Positions 43,926 through 52,950 are shown, numbered from the stretch's first letter. The stretch is DNA of 64,000 nucleotides from Brevibacillus massiliensis (GCF_000311785.1 NZ_HE978541.1:202244-266243), one strand, 5' to 3'. Made by a program: numbers and translations. Notes: generated from the letters alone by a model not told the origin.

Positions 43926-44696
43926 ATGGTACCGTCCCTTTTTATCGCGCATGGCGCGCCGCTGCTCGCCCTCGAGGACAACGAATACACCCGATTTCTG
44001 GAAGGGATGGCCAAAGAGCTGCCGCGCCCGCAGGCGATCGTGATCTTCTCGGCACATTGGGAGCATCCCGTGCAGCAGGTAGGCGGAGCGGAGCAGTACG
44101 AGATGATTTACGACTTCTATGGCTTCCCTGAAGAACTGTACCGCATCAACTACCCGGCCAGCGGGGACGTAAAGTTGGCGGAAGAGGTACAATCGCTTTT
44201 GCAAGCCCATGGAATTCCAAGCGAGCTTGATCCGGTGCGCGGTCTCGACCACGGCGCATGGGTGGTTCTGCGCATGCTGTACCCGGCCGCAGACATACCT
44301 GTGATCGCGATGTCCGTCAATCCAGGCCTTGCTCCCCGCGACCAGTACGCCATCGGCAAAGCCCTTGCCGGTCTGAGGGAGCGGAGTGTACTGCTCATCG
44401 GCAGCGGCGGCACCGTTCACAACCTGCGCCGCATCGAGTGGGGCAGCACCCAACCGGCAGCCTGGGCTGCGGCCTTTGACGATTGGCTTTCGCAGCGCCT
44501 GCTCGCTTGGGACACCGAAGCCTTGTTCGATTACGAGGAACAAGCCCCTTACGCAAAGGAAGCGGTGCCTCGCAATGAACACTTCATTCCGCTCCTGATC
44601 GCCATGGGCGCAGCCGACGACAGCCGTACCGCCCGCATGCTGCACCGCAGCTACGTGTACGGTTCGCTTAGCTACATGTGCTGGCAGTTTGGATGA
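43926..44696 (+). CDS. LigB-type extradiol dioxygenase (YgiD/DOPA-dioxygenase family)
   Basis: 256-aa class III ring-opening dioxygenase. The metal-ligand histidines are visible in IAHGAPLL, FSAHWEH and GLDHGAWV, and a late GSGGTVHNL. Members open catechol rings such as DOPA. The ATG follows AAAGGAGG. Near an azoreductase and a redox regulator, a role in removing catechols or hydroquinones is likely, as with the mhq dioxygenases of B. subtilis, which belong to a different family. Length is normal. Confidence 0.85.
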   Translation: MVPSLFIAHGAPLLALEDNEYTRFLEGMAKELPRPQAIVIFSAHWEHPVQQVGGAEQYEMIYDFYGFPEELYRINYPASGDVKLAEEVQSLLQAHGIPSELDPVRGLDHGAWVVLRMLYPAADIPVIAMSVNPGLAPRDQYAIGKALAGLRERSVLLIGSGGTVHNLRRIEWGSTQPAAWAAAFDDWLSQRLLAWDTEALFDYEEQAPYAKEAVPRNEHFIPLLIAMGAADDSRTARMLHRSYVYGSLSYMCWQFG

Positions 44697-44717
44697 AAAA
44701 GAAAAGGAATGCCGACA

Positions 44718-44757
44718 GCAAAAAAGCCACCCTCATGCGGTGACTTTTTGCTTTTTG
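44718..44757. terminator. Terminator between the convergent LigB and DoxX genes
   Basis: A-rich 5' arm with CCACC pairs with GGTG and a T-rich 3' arm; T-runs occur at both ends, so it can work in both directions. Confidence 0.7.
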
Positions 44758-44779
44758 TCCCGCGTGCTGCCCTTCATCG

Positions 44780-45193
44780 TTAGAGTGTATCAGTGCGGGA
44801 ATCGAATAAGAGCCGATCCAATGAGAGCAGCCGGCTGCCGGAGAGCCCGAGCAGCACGGAGATGGCCAACAGAGCCAGATCCAATTCGTAGCCGGCCATC
44901 TGCCCGTCCCCCAAAAATCCGACGGCTGCTTTCACTTTTACGATGGCGCCAATCATGATCAGGGCAAACAAGAGCGCAACCACTCGTATCCCCAATCCAA
45001 CGATCATCGCCAGGCCGCCGACAAGTTCAATCGTTGCCACGGCATAGGCTGCAAAGACGGGCAAGCCGATACTGTCAAACCAACCGGCTGTGTTTTCAAT
45101 CCCGCCCTGGAATTTTACAAGTCCATGAAGGAAAAAAGTAATACCAAGCACGATGCGTGCAATCAGCAAGCCGATCTCCACATTTCTTGTCAT
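44780..45193 (-). CDS. DoxX family membrane protein
   Basis: 137-aa protein with four TM helices (DoxX fold), starting TRNVEIGLLIARIVLGITFF and with HGLVKFQGG. DoxX-like proteins occur in quinone-stress operons (MhqP of B. subtilis). ATG at 45193 follows GGGAGAGG; an in-frame start further up would add a non-family leader. It is divergent from the HxlR regulator and its promoter has the same operator type as azoR. Confidence 0.85.
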   Translation of the reverse strand: MTRNVEIGLLIARIVLGITFFLHGLVKFQGGIENTAGWFDSIGLPVFAAYAVATIELVGGLAMIVGLGIRVVALLFALIMIGAIVKVKAAVGFLGDGQMAGYELDLALLAISVLLGLSGSRLLSLDRLLFDSRTDTL

Positions 45194-45303
45194 AAAATAA
45201 ACCTCTCCCATTTTTTCTACAGAATAAATAGATGCCAGAGTTTGCGCATCAGGAGCTTGGAAGTCCGTCATAAGTTAAATAGACATCGCATCACTTTTGT
45301 ATG

Positions 45304-45352
45304 TTACTTATTTTTTGTAATTAAGTTTAAAATAATAATATAGTAGTGTCAA
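45304..45352 (-). promoter_or_regulatory. doxX promoter with TTAC-N9-GTAA operator
   Basis: On the minus strand TTGACA (plus 45347-45352), a 17-bp spacer and TAAACT (plus 45324-45329). Directly downstream, TTAC-N9-GTAA at 45304-45320 has the same TAC-N9-GTA form as at azoR and also lies before the HxlR gene. Confidence 0.6.
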
Positions 45353-45377
45353 GAAGGGAATAGAGAGGTGGTTTGCG

Positions 45378-45707
45378 ATGAATCAGTCATCCTTATGCCC
45401 CGTAGTGGAAAAGGGAATTCAATTGCTGAGCAAGCGTTGGACGGTACTCGTCATTTACCAGTTGTTTTCGGGGCCCAAGCGGTTTTGCACGATCGAGGCG
45501 GCCATCCCGATCAGCGGGAGACTCTTGTCGGAAAGGCTGAAGGAATTGGAGCATGAGGGGATCGTGAAGCGTGACGTCTATCCGGAGACGCCGGTGCGAA
45601 TTCTGTATTCCTTGACGAATAAAGGCCTTGCCCTGGAGCCGGTGATTCGCGAAATGGAAAACTGGTCCCGCCAGTGGATTGTCATGGAAGCGGATGAAAA
45701 ATCGTAA
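45378..45707 (+). CDS. HxlR/DUF24-family redox-sensing regulator (YodB-like)
   Basis: 109-aa winged-helix protein: LLSKRWTVLVIYQLFSGPKRF, then ISGRLLSERLKELEHEGIV and ETPVRILYSLTNKG. A single N-terminal Cys7 (SLCP) matches the redox-active Cys6 of YodB, the B. subtilis repressor that senses quinones and diamide and controls azoR1. The ATG follows AGAGGTGG. Divergent from doxX across a TAC-N9-GTA operator, and azoR has a matching site, so it probably controls itself, doxX and azoR. Confidence 0.85.
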   Translation: MNQSSLCPVVEKGIQLLSKRWTVLVIYQLFSGPKRFCTIEAAIPISGRLLSERLKELEHEGIVKRDVYPETPVRILYSLTNKGLALEPVIREMENWSRQWIVMEADEKS

Positions 45708-45865
45708 GATCAGCCCTGTCATGCAAAAGACGGCAGGTTAGAACCCGGACAGCGAGTCTCTCCTGCCGTGAAAACGCGGGGAAATGGGCGTACTCTCCCT
45801 GGGGAATAAGCATACGGTATCCCACAGAACAATTGCCTATTACCCAATGAACGGGAGGGAATGAA

Positions 45866-46486
45866 GTGGCGGTATCCTATATGGACTATTCTGCGCCAAA
45901 TGTACAGTTTACGTACGATTTGGGCAACAACCCATTTTTCAAAAAGGATGAACGGAATTACATCAATGGCCTTTCCATCAATCAAGTAAACACACTGGGG
46001 AATATATCCATGCTGGATATTTACCTCAGTACCGGAAATGTAATCGAGCCCCACTACCATCCAAATGCTTCCCAATTGGTGTACTGTATTTCGGGCGCGG
46101 CTGTCGTCTCCTTGGTTAACCCGTTTACGAAAGAGCTTCGCAATTTTCCCATCCAGCCGGGGCAAGTGGCGAATGTGCCTCAGGCCTGGTGGCATTACGA
46201 AATTGCTACGGTTGACAACACGCATTTGCTGGCCATATTCGATGCGCCGATTCCTGAATTCATCGGTGGTTCCGACCTCTTGCGATTAACCCCGGCGAGC
46301 GTGCTTGCTCATACGTATTGCCTCGATGAGGCAAAAGTGAAGGAGACGCTGGCACCCATTACAAAAACGGTCGTCATCGGTCCGCCAAACGACTGCCGGT
46401 ATAATCGGGGACAAGGCAGAGCGATTTCACCTGCAGCTTATCCGAGTCAGGCGTACTGGCATCAGGGGCAGGTGATTCAGCACTAA
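45866..46486 (+). CDS. Cupin-domain protein
   Basis: 206-aa single cupin. The metal motif 1 is at EPHYHPNASQLVYCISG (about 62-78) and motif 2 at VPQAWWHYEIA (about 106-116). GTG is the start, with GGGAGGG upstream. Members of this type resemble the oxalate-decarboxylase and germin group and some spore-coat cupins; the substrate is unknown. It lies 158 nt after the HxlR gene, with a possible hairpin between (45730-45737 with 45762-45769), so it may or may not belong to the redox module. Confidence 0.75.
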   Translation: MAVSYMDYSAPNVQFTYDLGNNPFFKKDERNYINGLSINQVNTLGNISMLDIYLSTGNVIEPHYHPNASQLVYCISGAAVVSLVNPFTKELRNFPIQPGQVANVPQAWWHYEIATVDNTHLLAIFDAPIPEFIGGSDLLRLTPASVLAHTYCLDEAKVKETLAPITKTVVIGPPNDCRYNRGQGRAISPAAYPSQAYWHQGQVIQH

Positions 46487-46761
46487 CCGCCGCCGCATCC
46501 CGCCAATGGCTATGCAAGAGGATACAGACAGCAACACGGTTTCTAAACCCCCTTGGATTTCTGCCTGGAACCAGCAGATACGTTTTTGGGGCAGCAGAAC
46601 AATGACAGCGCTTTGTGTGACAATCCGTATTAGACGATGAATGTAGACTGACGAGCCTGCCAGCAACGCAGCGACGAAAGGCGTTGTCGGCACTTGCTTT
46701 TAAAGGGAAGGAAATGCTGGCGGGAACAAAAAACAACCGCTTGGCCGGGAAGCGGTGCAAC
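46487..46761. other. Intergenic region before tRNA-Ala terminator
   Basis: No supported gene. Reading frames on either strand lack ribosome sites and recognisable family sequence. No structured element was seen. Confidence 0.5.
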
Positions 46762-46789
46762 AAAAACAGCCTTCCTGAAATGGAAGGCT
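46762..46789 (-). terminator. Terminator of the tRNA-Ala transcript
   Basis: On the minus strand AGCCTTCC pairs with GGAAGGCT around a 6-nt loop and is followed by GTTTTTG. Confidence 0.8.
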
Positions 46790-46807
46790 ATGTAAGCGTA
46801 AAAATTA

Positions 46808-46883
46808 TGGTGGACCCTATCGGGATCGAACCGACGACCTCTACACTGCCAGTGTAGCGCTCTCCCAGCTGAGCTAAGGGCCC
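46808..46883 (-). tRNA. tRNA-Ala (anticodon GGC)
   Basis: A 76-nt gene with encoded CCA. The acceptor stem pairs GGGCCCT with AGGGTCC and has the G3-U70 pair, the identity element for alanine. The anticodon stem CTACA/TGTAG encloses a loop with GGC. The D arm (TAGCTCAGCTGGGAGAGC) and T loop (GGTTCGATCC) are normal. Confidence 0.97.
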
Positions 46884-46973
46884 GTCAACAAAACTAATAC
46901 TAACATATTAAACCACTTAAAGTCAACAGGTAATAATAAAAATGTAGCTCAGCCCGGGAGATTGCCAGGATTC

Positions 46974-47981
46974 TTATTTTTTCAACAACAGATACAGAAA
47001 ATAAGGCGCGCCGATAAAGGCAACCATGATTCCAGCCGGGATTCCGTAGGGGTCGACCAGATTCCTCCCGATCGTATCCGAGACCAGGAGCAGCCACCCG
47101 CCCATCAGAAGCGCAACGGGAAGTGACAATTGATTTCTGGGTCCGACCAAAGCTCTAGCGATGTGCGGCGCCATCAGGCCGATAAAGGAAATGCCGCCTG
47201 TGGCGGACACTGCGGAAGCCGCCAGGGCAACAGCCGTGATCATCAGAGAGATCCGCTCGGTTTGGATCGAAAGGCCAACGCCAATGGCTGCGGGCTCGCT
47301 TAATCCGAGGATATTCAACTGGGATGCCTTATAGAAAGCGTAGGGGATCAAGACCACTAACCAGGGCAGCAGGGTCCCAATAAACACCCAGTCGGTTCCC
47401 CATACATTGCCGACCAGCCATTTTGCGATAAAATCCACTTTTTCACGTTCGGCGGATGAAATCAGCACCACCGTGATGCCGGAAAGCGCCATGGAGAAGC
47501 CGACCCCTGTCAGCACGAAGCGAATCGGCTGCAGGCCTTCGTTTTTCTTATACGCAAGGACATAGATGACGCAGGCAGTCGATAAAGCGCCGAGGAAGGC
47601 GGCAAGCGGAAGCAGGTAAACCGATGAATCCGGCTTGAGCGGCATCGTCAAAAAGAAAATGGCAACGCCGACGCCAGCCCCTGAGTGAATGCCGATGATG
47701 CCGGGATCCGCCAAATCATTTCGCGTCGTTCTCTGCAGAATCGCCCCTGACAGGGCAAGCGCCATCCCGGCGAGCAAAGTAATGAGCATTCGCGGCAAGC
47801 GAATGGAATACAGCACAAACTCTTCTTTAAACGTGCCGTGACCGAGCAGGGTGGGGAGAAGCCGGCCATAGGACAGGGAGGAATAGCCCCAGCCCATCCC
47901 GATCACGGCTGTCACTGCGATGAGGGCCAGCAGGGAGCAGACGACCCATCGCTGTCTTTGGCGCAAAGCGGGATGAATCAT
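46974..47981 (-). CDS. FecCD-family siderophore ABC permease (second)
   Basis: 335-aa inner-membrane permease with about nine to ten TM helices. It shows the BtuC/FecCD motifs RLPRMLITLLAGMALALSG, LGLSEPAAIGVGL (the ATPase-coupling loop) and FIGLMAPHIARALVG. The ATG at 47981 overlaps the stop of the first permease as ATGA. It is the last gene of the leftward operon ATPase - binding protein - permease - permease, under a Fur-box promoter. A longer start at 48014 lies inside the upstream gene. Confidence 0.9.
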   Translation of the reverse strand: MIHPALRQRQRWVVCSLLALIAVTAVIGMGWGYSSLSYGRLLPTLLGHGTFKEEFVLYSIRLPRMLITLLAGMALALSGAILQRTTRNDLADPGIIGIHSGAGVGVAIFFLTMPLKPDSSVYLLPLAAFLGALSTACVIYVLAYKKNEGLQPIRFVLTGVGFSMALSGITVVLISSAEREKVDFIAKWLVGNVWGTDWVFIGTLLPWLVVLIPYAFYKASQLNILGLSEPAAIGVGLSIQTERISLMITAVALAASAVSATGGISFIGLMAPHIARALVGPRNQLSLPVALLMGGWLLLVSDTIGRNLVDPYGIPAGIMVAFIGAPYFLYLLLKK

Positions 47982-48988
47982 GAGACGGCCGAGCCTCCCT
48001 TCCTGACGATCCAAAGGAAAAATGGCAGCCCCATGATCGCCACAATCGCCGCAACGGGGGTTTCATACGGTGCATGCAAGGTGCGGCCCAGTGTATCTGC
48101 AGCCAGCATCAATACGGCCCCCGATACGGCAGACATCGGAATGATCAAGCGGTAATCCTCTCCGACGATGCCCCGGGCGACATGGGGAACCAACAGCCCG
48201 ATAAACGCCAGGTTGCCGACGATCGCGACTGCCGCTCCGGCGAGGACGATGATGACCGCAAATAAAATCATCTTGATTGGAACGATCTTCTGTCCCAGCC
48301 CAACGGCCACTTCTTCGCTTAGACTAAGAATGGTCAGCTGTCTGGACAGCAGGAGGGAGACCAGGATTCCCGCCGTGATAAAAGGGACGATGACTTGAAG
48401 CTGACTCCAAGTGGTCCCGATCAGCCCCCCGGCAGTCCACATGGAGATTTCCTTCGAGATTTTATAGTAGATGCCGATTCCCTCTGCAAAAGCGAGCAGC
48501 AGGGCAGAAACCGAAGCACCCGCCAATACGATGCGGAAAGGAGCGAATCCTCCCTTTCTCAGGGCGCCGATGCCGAAAACCAACAGGGCTCCGGCTGCTG
48601 CCCCGGCAAAACAGGCAACCGTCGTGCCGAAGTAGCCAACCGAGGGAATCCATACAGTCGCGACGGCCAAAGCTGCCTTGGCTCCCGCAGTCAGCCCGAG
48701 CAATCCGGGGTCGGCGAGCGGGTTTCTCGTGATTCCCTGCATGATCGCTCCGGAAACGGAAAGGGCGGCGCCGACAACGATGGCCGCCATCTCCCGCGGC
48801 AGGCGTATTTCCCGGATCATTTCGCTGGCACTGCCCGAAGCCTCGGATGTGAAGGCCAGCCATACATCCAGAAACGAAGTATCGGCCGCTCCCAAGATCA
48901 GGGCAGCGATACATGTGCCGATCAGCAGGAGGATACCGGCTGCAAGCTTATAGACAAATGGGGTTGTATGGCGATTTTCCTGGGTCAT
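47978..48988 (-). CDS. FecCD-family siderophore ABC permease (first)
   Basis: 336-aa permease of the same family, with RLPREMAAIVVGAALSVSG, LSEEVAVGLGQK and FIGLLVPHVARGIVG. ATG at 48988 gives 10-nt spacing to GGGAGG; a GTG two codons upstream is also possible but very close to that site. It pairs with the downstream permease to form the transport channel for a ferric siderophore. Confidence 0.9.
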   Translation of the reverse strand: MTQENRHTTPFVYKLAAGILLLIGTCIAALILGAADTSFLDVWLAFTSEASGSASEMIREIRLPREMAAIVVGAALSVSGAIMQGITRNPLADPGLLGLTAGAKAALAVATVWIPSVGYFGTTVACFAGAAAGALLVFGIGALRKGGFAPFRIVLAGASVSALLLAFAEGIGIYYKISKEISMWTAGGLIGTTWSQLQVIVPFITAGILVSLLLSRQLTILSLSEEVAVGLGQKIVPIKMILFAVIIVLAGAAVAIVGNLAFIGLLVPHVARGIVGEDYRLIIPMSAVSGAVLMLAADTLGRTLHAPYETPVAAIVAIMGLPFFLWIVRKGGSAVS

Positions 48989-49026
48989 CTGCACAGATCC
49001 TCCCTTTTGCGGTATACGCGGAGAAA

Positions 49027-49953
49027 CTAGCCGCCAAGGAAGTGCTTCACGAAGAAGTCGAGCTGGTAATCCAGTGTCAGCGGATCGTTGAAGTAGAATT
49101 CCTTGGCATTGGCTTCGAATACCCGACCGTTTCTGACCGCTGGAATGTTCTTGTACGTATTGGTTTCCAGAAAGGAATTGTCAGCATCCGGGTTTTTGCT
49201 CACGATCAGATAGTCTAGGGCGAAGTCGGGAAGTAGCTCGATGGACAAGGCGTAATAACCGTTTTTTTGAGCCGTTTCACGCACCTTTTCAGGCATGTTC
49301 AGCTTCATCGCCTGGTACATCACTTCGGTGCCGCGGCCCCAGTTATCCCCGTAAACATAAAGCTGTTTATTGAAATTTTCGATGACAGACACCGTGGCGT
49401 CTGGTCCGATCCTGGCCCGGATGTCTTCGCCGGCCTTCTGTGCGCGCTGCTTAAAGTCATCGATCCAGGCTTGCGCTTCCTTTTCCTTATTGAGCAGCTT
49501 GCCGATCTCCAGGTGCTGCGTCAGGTAATCCACTTTGCCGTATGTATAGGTGACCGTAGGGGCGATTTCTTTCAGCTTGTCGATATTTTTGGACGTTGAC
49601 AGGCCGATGATCAAATCCGGCTCCAATTCGATGATTTTTTCCAGGCTCTCGTCAGAGATTTCTTCCGCGTCTTTTAGCCCGCTTTGAAAACGGGGATTCA
49701 TCTTTGACCAGCTGTCAACGCCGACCAGATTTACATGCAAAGCCATGACATTGCCGGCGAAGGTAGATAACACGACGACACGCTGCGGGTTGGCGGGAAC
49801 TTCGATCGGCCCATTTTCCGACTGATACGTTATCGTTGCTGTGGTGCCGTTGTCTGTATCGCCTGGGAAGTTGTTTGCCTTTTCTGGCATGCCGCTGCAA
49901 GCGCTAGTGGTAAGCAAGAGCATAAGTGCGAGGAGAATCCATCTTTTTTTCAC
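49027..49953 (-). CDS. Siderophore-binding lipoprotein
   Basis: 308-aa substrate-binding lipoprotein of the FhuD/FeuA class. The signal peptide ends in the lipobox LTTSAC (Cys19). The mature protein has VPANPQRVVVLSTFAGNVMAL, LEPDLIIGL and a C-terminal NDPLTLDYQLDFFV segment. It overlaps the 3' end of the ATPase gene by 50 bp in another frame. Which siderophore it binds cannot be told; the fold is of the Fe-hydroxamate or catecholate group. Confidence 0.88.
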   Translation of the reverse strand: MKKRWILLALMLLLTTSACSGMPEKANNFPGDTDNGTTATITYQSENGPIEVPANPQRVVVLSTFAGNVMALHVNLVGVDSWSKMNPRFQSGLKDAEEISDESLEKIIELEPDLIIGLSTSKNIDKLKEIAPTVTYTYGKVDYLTQHLEIGKLLNKEKEAQAWIDDFKQRAQKAGEDIRARIGPDATVSVIENFNKQLYVYGDNWGRGTEVMYQAMKLNMPEKVRETAQKNGYYALSIELLPDFALDYLIVSKNPDADNSFLETNTYKNIPAVRNGRVFEANAKEFYFNDPLTLDYQLDFFVKHFLGG

Positions 49954-50749
49954 GGTTTGCCTCTCCCTTTAACAGATTATAGGTGATGCACATCGGTTTG
50001 TTGGTCCGGGGATCCCGTCCGATTTCGGCGTCAATCTGGAAAACCTGCTTCAACACTTCAGGGTGAATCACTTCTTCACAATTGCCTGCTTTGACGATTT
50101 GTCCATCTTTTAAAGCGATGATATAGTCAGCAAAACGGGCAGCCTGGTTTATATCATGCAGAACCATGATAATCGTGCGGCTTTGTTCGACATTCAGCTT
50201 TTGCAGAAGCTCCAAAACCTCAAGCTGATGGGCCAGATCCAAGTAAGTCGTCGGTTCGTCCAGAAAGATCAGCTCTGTTTCCTGGGCCAGCGCCATCGCG
50301 ATCCAGACCCGCTGCCGCTGACCTCCCGACAAGGCGTCTACGGGACGGCATTTAAACTCGGCCGTTCCGGTGACTTCCAGCGCCCAGTCAATGACCTCAT
50401 AATCTTTTTTCGTCAAACGTCCGAAGCCCCGCTGATAGGGATGCCGGCCATAAGAGACGAGCTCCCCGACGGTAAGCCCGCTCACGGCCTCCGGTGTTTG
50501 CGGCAGGATGGCCATTTTCTTTGCCAGTGTCTTGGTGTTTTCTGTCAAAATATTTTTTCCGTCCAGTATGACTGCCCCGGATTGATGCGGGATGATGCGG
50601 GTCATCGCTTTTAACAGGGTCGATTTTCCGCAGCCATTGGCACCGATAATCGTCGTGATCTTTTTGTCAGGAATCTCTACACTGAGCATCTTCACAATGG
50701 AGCGGCTGCCATAGCCAATACACAACTCATTAGTAGATAGGCGAACCAC
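49904..50749 (-). CDS. Siderophore ABC transporter ATP-binding protein
   Basis: 281-aa ATPase of the FecE/FhuC type. Walker A is GANGCGKST (about 36-44), the Q-loop ILPQTP, the signature LSGGQRQRV and Walker B LIFLDEPTTYLD. GTG is the start, with GGAGG 9 nt upstream. First gene of the operon, with a strong promoter and a Fur box ahead. The C-terminal tail of about 25 residues overlaps the binding-protein gene. Confidence 0.9.
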   Translation of the reverse strand: MVRLSTNELCIGYGSRSIVKMLSVEIPDKKITTIIGANGCGKSTLLKAMTRIIPHQSGAVILDGKNILTENTKTLAKKMAILPQTPEAVSGLTVGELVSYGRHPYQRGFGRLTKKDYEVIDWALEVTGTAEFKCRPVDALSGGQRQRVWIAMALAQETELIFLDEPTTYLDLAHQLEVLELLQKLNVEQSRTIIMVLHDINQAARFADYIIALKDGQIVKAGNCEEVIHPEVLKQVFQIDAEIGRDPRTNKPMCITYNLLKGEANREKKMDSPRTYALAYH

Positions 50750-50788
50750 GTCTTATAACCTCCGTTCCGAAACAGGGATGCATTTGTT

Positions 50789-50847
50789 TGATAATGATTA
50801 TCAATATCGCTAATGCACAATATAAGGGGATTTTTTTCCGGTGTCAA
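50789..50847 (-). promoter_or_regulatory. Fur-regulated promoter of the siderophore operon
   Basis: On the minus strand TTGACA (plus 50842-50847), 17 bp, TATATT (plus 50819-50824). The Fur box TGATAAT-G-ATTATCA at 50789-50803 is a perfect 7-1-7 palindrome just past the start site. Confidence 0.85.
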
Positions 50848-50891
50848 TCGTTTTTTTCGTTGCCAAAGGAACAAAATAGAGGTACATTAGT

Positions 50892-50906
50892 TGAGAATGA
50901 TAATCA
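50892..50906 (+). promoter_or_regulatory. Second Fur box, upstream of the ferredoxin-NADP reductase
   Basis: TGAGAATGATAATCA matches the 7-1-7 Fur box at 13 of 15 positions. It lies 31 nt before the reductase start, so iron should control this gene as well. Confidence 0.7.
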
Positions 50907-50936
50907 TTGATGATGTTTAAAGTGGAGTGATAAAAC

Positions 50937-51986
50937 GTGCAGCAGCAAGAAGTCTTTGATGTGACGATTGTAGGGGGAGGTCCTGCGGGACTCTATTCCG
51001 CCTTTTACAGCGGCCTTCGCGGAATGAAGACAAAGCTGATCGAGTATCAGCAGCAATTGGGCGGAAAGCTTCATGTGTATCCGGAGAAAATGATTTGGGA
51101 CGTCGGAGGGCTACCCCCCATATCCGGAGCAAAATTGATGGAACAGCTGATCGAGCAAGGACTCACGTTTCACCCGACTGTGGTGTTAAACGAAAAAATA
51201 GCCTCTCTCTCCCGCAATCCGGACGGGATCTTTGTCCTGCACGCGGCCTCGGGCCAAAGGCACTTGTCGAAAACGGTCATTGTCGCGACGGGCAGCGGAA
51301 TACTCAAGCCCAAGAAGCTGGAGATCGAAGGTGCGGAGCGTTTTGAAGATGCAAATGTACACTATGCGGTGAAGTCTTTGCAGTATTTCAAAGACAAGAC
51401 GGTATTGATCTCCGGCGGGGGGAATGCGGCAATCGACTGGGCAAATGAACTGGAGCCGATCGCCAAAAGAGTGTACCTGAGCTGTCGAAAAGAAGCTTTA
51501 AGCGGACACGAAGCGCAGGTGAGCCAACTCCTGAACAGTTCGGTTGTCTGTCTCTTCCAGACGACGATCACAAAGCTGATCGCCGGTGACAACCATGAAG
51601 CTGTTGAACGGGTTGAGCTGACCCATCACGAAACAGGGGAGGTATCACAGCTGGTCATCGACGAGCTCATCGTCAATCATGGTTATGAGCGCGATACGGC
51701 CTTCCTCGACAACAGCGAATTGGGGATTGAAAAGGCGGATGGCGGTTACATAGCAGGAAATCCGAACAGTGAATCCTCCGTGGAGGGGCTGTACGCTGCC
51801 GGGGACATCCTTTCACATGAAGGAAAATTGCATTTGATCGCAGGCGCATTCCAGGATGCGGCAAACGCCGTAAACAAAGCCAAGTTGTATATTCAACCCG
51901 AAGCTGAAAAAACGGCCATGGTCTCTTCGCATCATGAAGCGTTGAAAGAAAGGACCAGAGCGTTGGTGAAACAGATGATGGGGTAA
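50937..51986 (+). CDS. Ferredoxin/flavodoxin-NADP reductase, thioredoxin-reductase-like (YcgT/YumC type)
   Basis: 349-aa FAD enzyme. It has GGGPAGLYSAFYSG (FAD, about 12-25), the NADP loop GGGNAAIDWANEL (about 161-173) and GLYAAGDILSHEGKLHLIAGAFQDAANAVN near the C terminus. It lacks the CxxC pair of true thioredoxin reductase, as expected for the Bacillus FNR class. GTG is the start with a modest site. Divergent from the siderophore operon and with its own Fur box, it resembles the iron-controlled YcgT of B. subtilis, and may reduce iron or siderophore or supply ferredoxin. Confidence 0.85.
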   Translation: MQQQEVFDVTIVGGGPAGLYSAFYSGLRGMKTKLIEYQQQLGGKLHVYPEKMIWDVGGLPPISGAKLMEQLIEQGLTFHPTVVLNEKIASLSRNPDGIFVLHAASGQRHLSKTVIVATGSGILKPKKLEIEGAERFEDANVHYAVKSLQYFKDKTVLISGGGNAAIDWANELEPIAKRVYLSCRKEALSGHEAQVSQLLNSSVVCLFQTTITKLIAGDNHEAVERVELTHHETGEVSQLVIDELIVNHGYERDTAFLDNSELGIEKADGGYIAGNPNSESSVEGLYAAGDILSHEGKLHLIAGAFQDAANAVNKAKLYIQPEAEKTAMVSSHHEALKERTRALVKQMMG

Positions 51987-52128
51987 CCCGATTATATTTG
52001 GGCTGACTGAGGGCTGGGAAGCACGGGTAATGAGGAATGGAAACATTGGCCAAGGCTTGCGCGTCAAAATGACGAGAGCATAAAAAAGGGGCAAAATTAG
52101 CATCGTCCTGAGGAGGGGGGGTGAGGGA

Positions 52129-52944
52129 ATGAATAACAAAAGGAATCCTGTGTATTTGCTGCTGTTTGTCCTCCTCGCTTTGTTTGCTGCCGCTTGCGAC
52201 GGTACAAAAACAGAGGGGAAGGTTATGCCTTTAACCGAGGTGCTGAAAAGTGATCTTTCACATGTAGATAGCATCGAAGTACGGTTTGGCGATGGAAATA
52301 AGATGTCCATTAACGATTCCAAAACGATTCAAGACATTGTCTCACAGATAGAGGGTATTAGGGTTCGTGAAACAAATAGCAAAAGCGTCGGATATTTATA
52401 TTTTCTGGAATGGAAAGCAGGAGATAAAGAATATCGATTGGACAGCAATTTGACAGTTGACGGAAAGACCTACGAAGCGATTGATGATCATGCAAAAAAA
52501 TGGAATGACTTTCTTGTTAAAATGGGACGGGATAAAATACCAGGGCTTCTGCCAGGTGTGGAAATAGATGAGGGGGATCTTGCGGAGCCTCTGCCAGCAG
52601 ACAAAGACGATGTTTTTTGGAGCCACAAGGAAGTTCGCAACTTGTCGAGGTTGGAACAGTTTATGGAGAACGTGAATCAAAAAACAAACGATGAAATAAG
52701 GGTTCTATCCAGTGATAAAGAAGGAGGAGCGATTGAAACAAGGCTAACATTTGATGGCGAAACCATTCAAGTAACGGTAAACGATGTGCAGAAAAACTAT
52801 GATCAAATATTTCTTGAAAAACGGTACGTTGAACATTATAAAGGAACCTTCTTGAACTACTACGTAGGTCAAAAAGACAGCGGGGAAAGACGATTGATTC
52901 TGCAAATCCATCCTGATCTTCAGCAAAACCAAGAGTCCAGGTAA
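52129..52944 (+). CDS. Lipoprotein with a DUF4362-like C-terminal domain
   Basis: 271-aa secreted lipoprotein. Signal peptide with lipobox LFAAAC (Cys24). The N-terminal half resembles no family I recognise. The C-terminal half (about 160-255: DVFWSHKEVRNLSRLEQF, then RLTFDGETIQVTVND) looks like DUF4362 of Bacillus lipoproteins. Start ATG after GAGGAGGGGGGTGAGG. Stands alone with its own terminator. The function is unknown. Confidence 0.7.
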   Translation: MNNKRNPVYLLLFVLLALFAAACDGTKTEGKVMPLTEVLKSDLSHVDSIEVRFGDGNKMSINDSKTIQDIVSQIEGIRVRETNSKSVGYLYFLEWKAGDKEYRLDSNLTVDGKTYEAIDDHAKKWNDFLVKMGRDKIPGLLPGVEIDEGDLAEPLPADKDDVFWSHKEVRNLSRLEQFMENVNQKTNDEIRVLSSDKEGGAIETRLTFDGETIQVTVNDVQKNYDQIFLEKRYVEHYKGTFLNYYVGQKDSGERRLILQIHPDLQQNQESR

Positions 52945-52950
52945 GAATAC

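Noticed and set aside
46374..46763. A 129-codon minus-strand frame between the cupin gene and tRNA-Ala.
   Set aside because: Overlaps the cupin end, lacks a ribosome site, and its composition is not protein-like.
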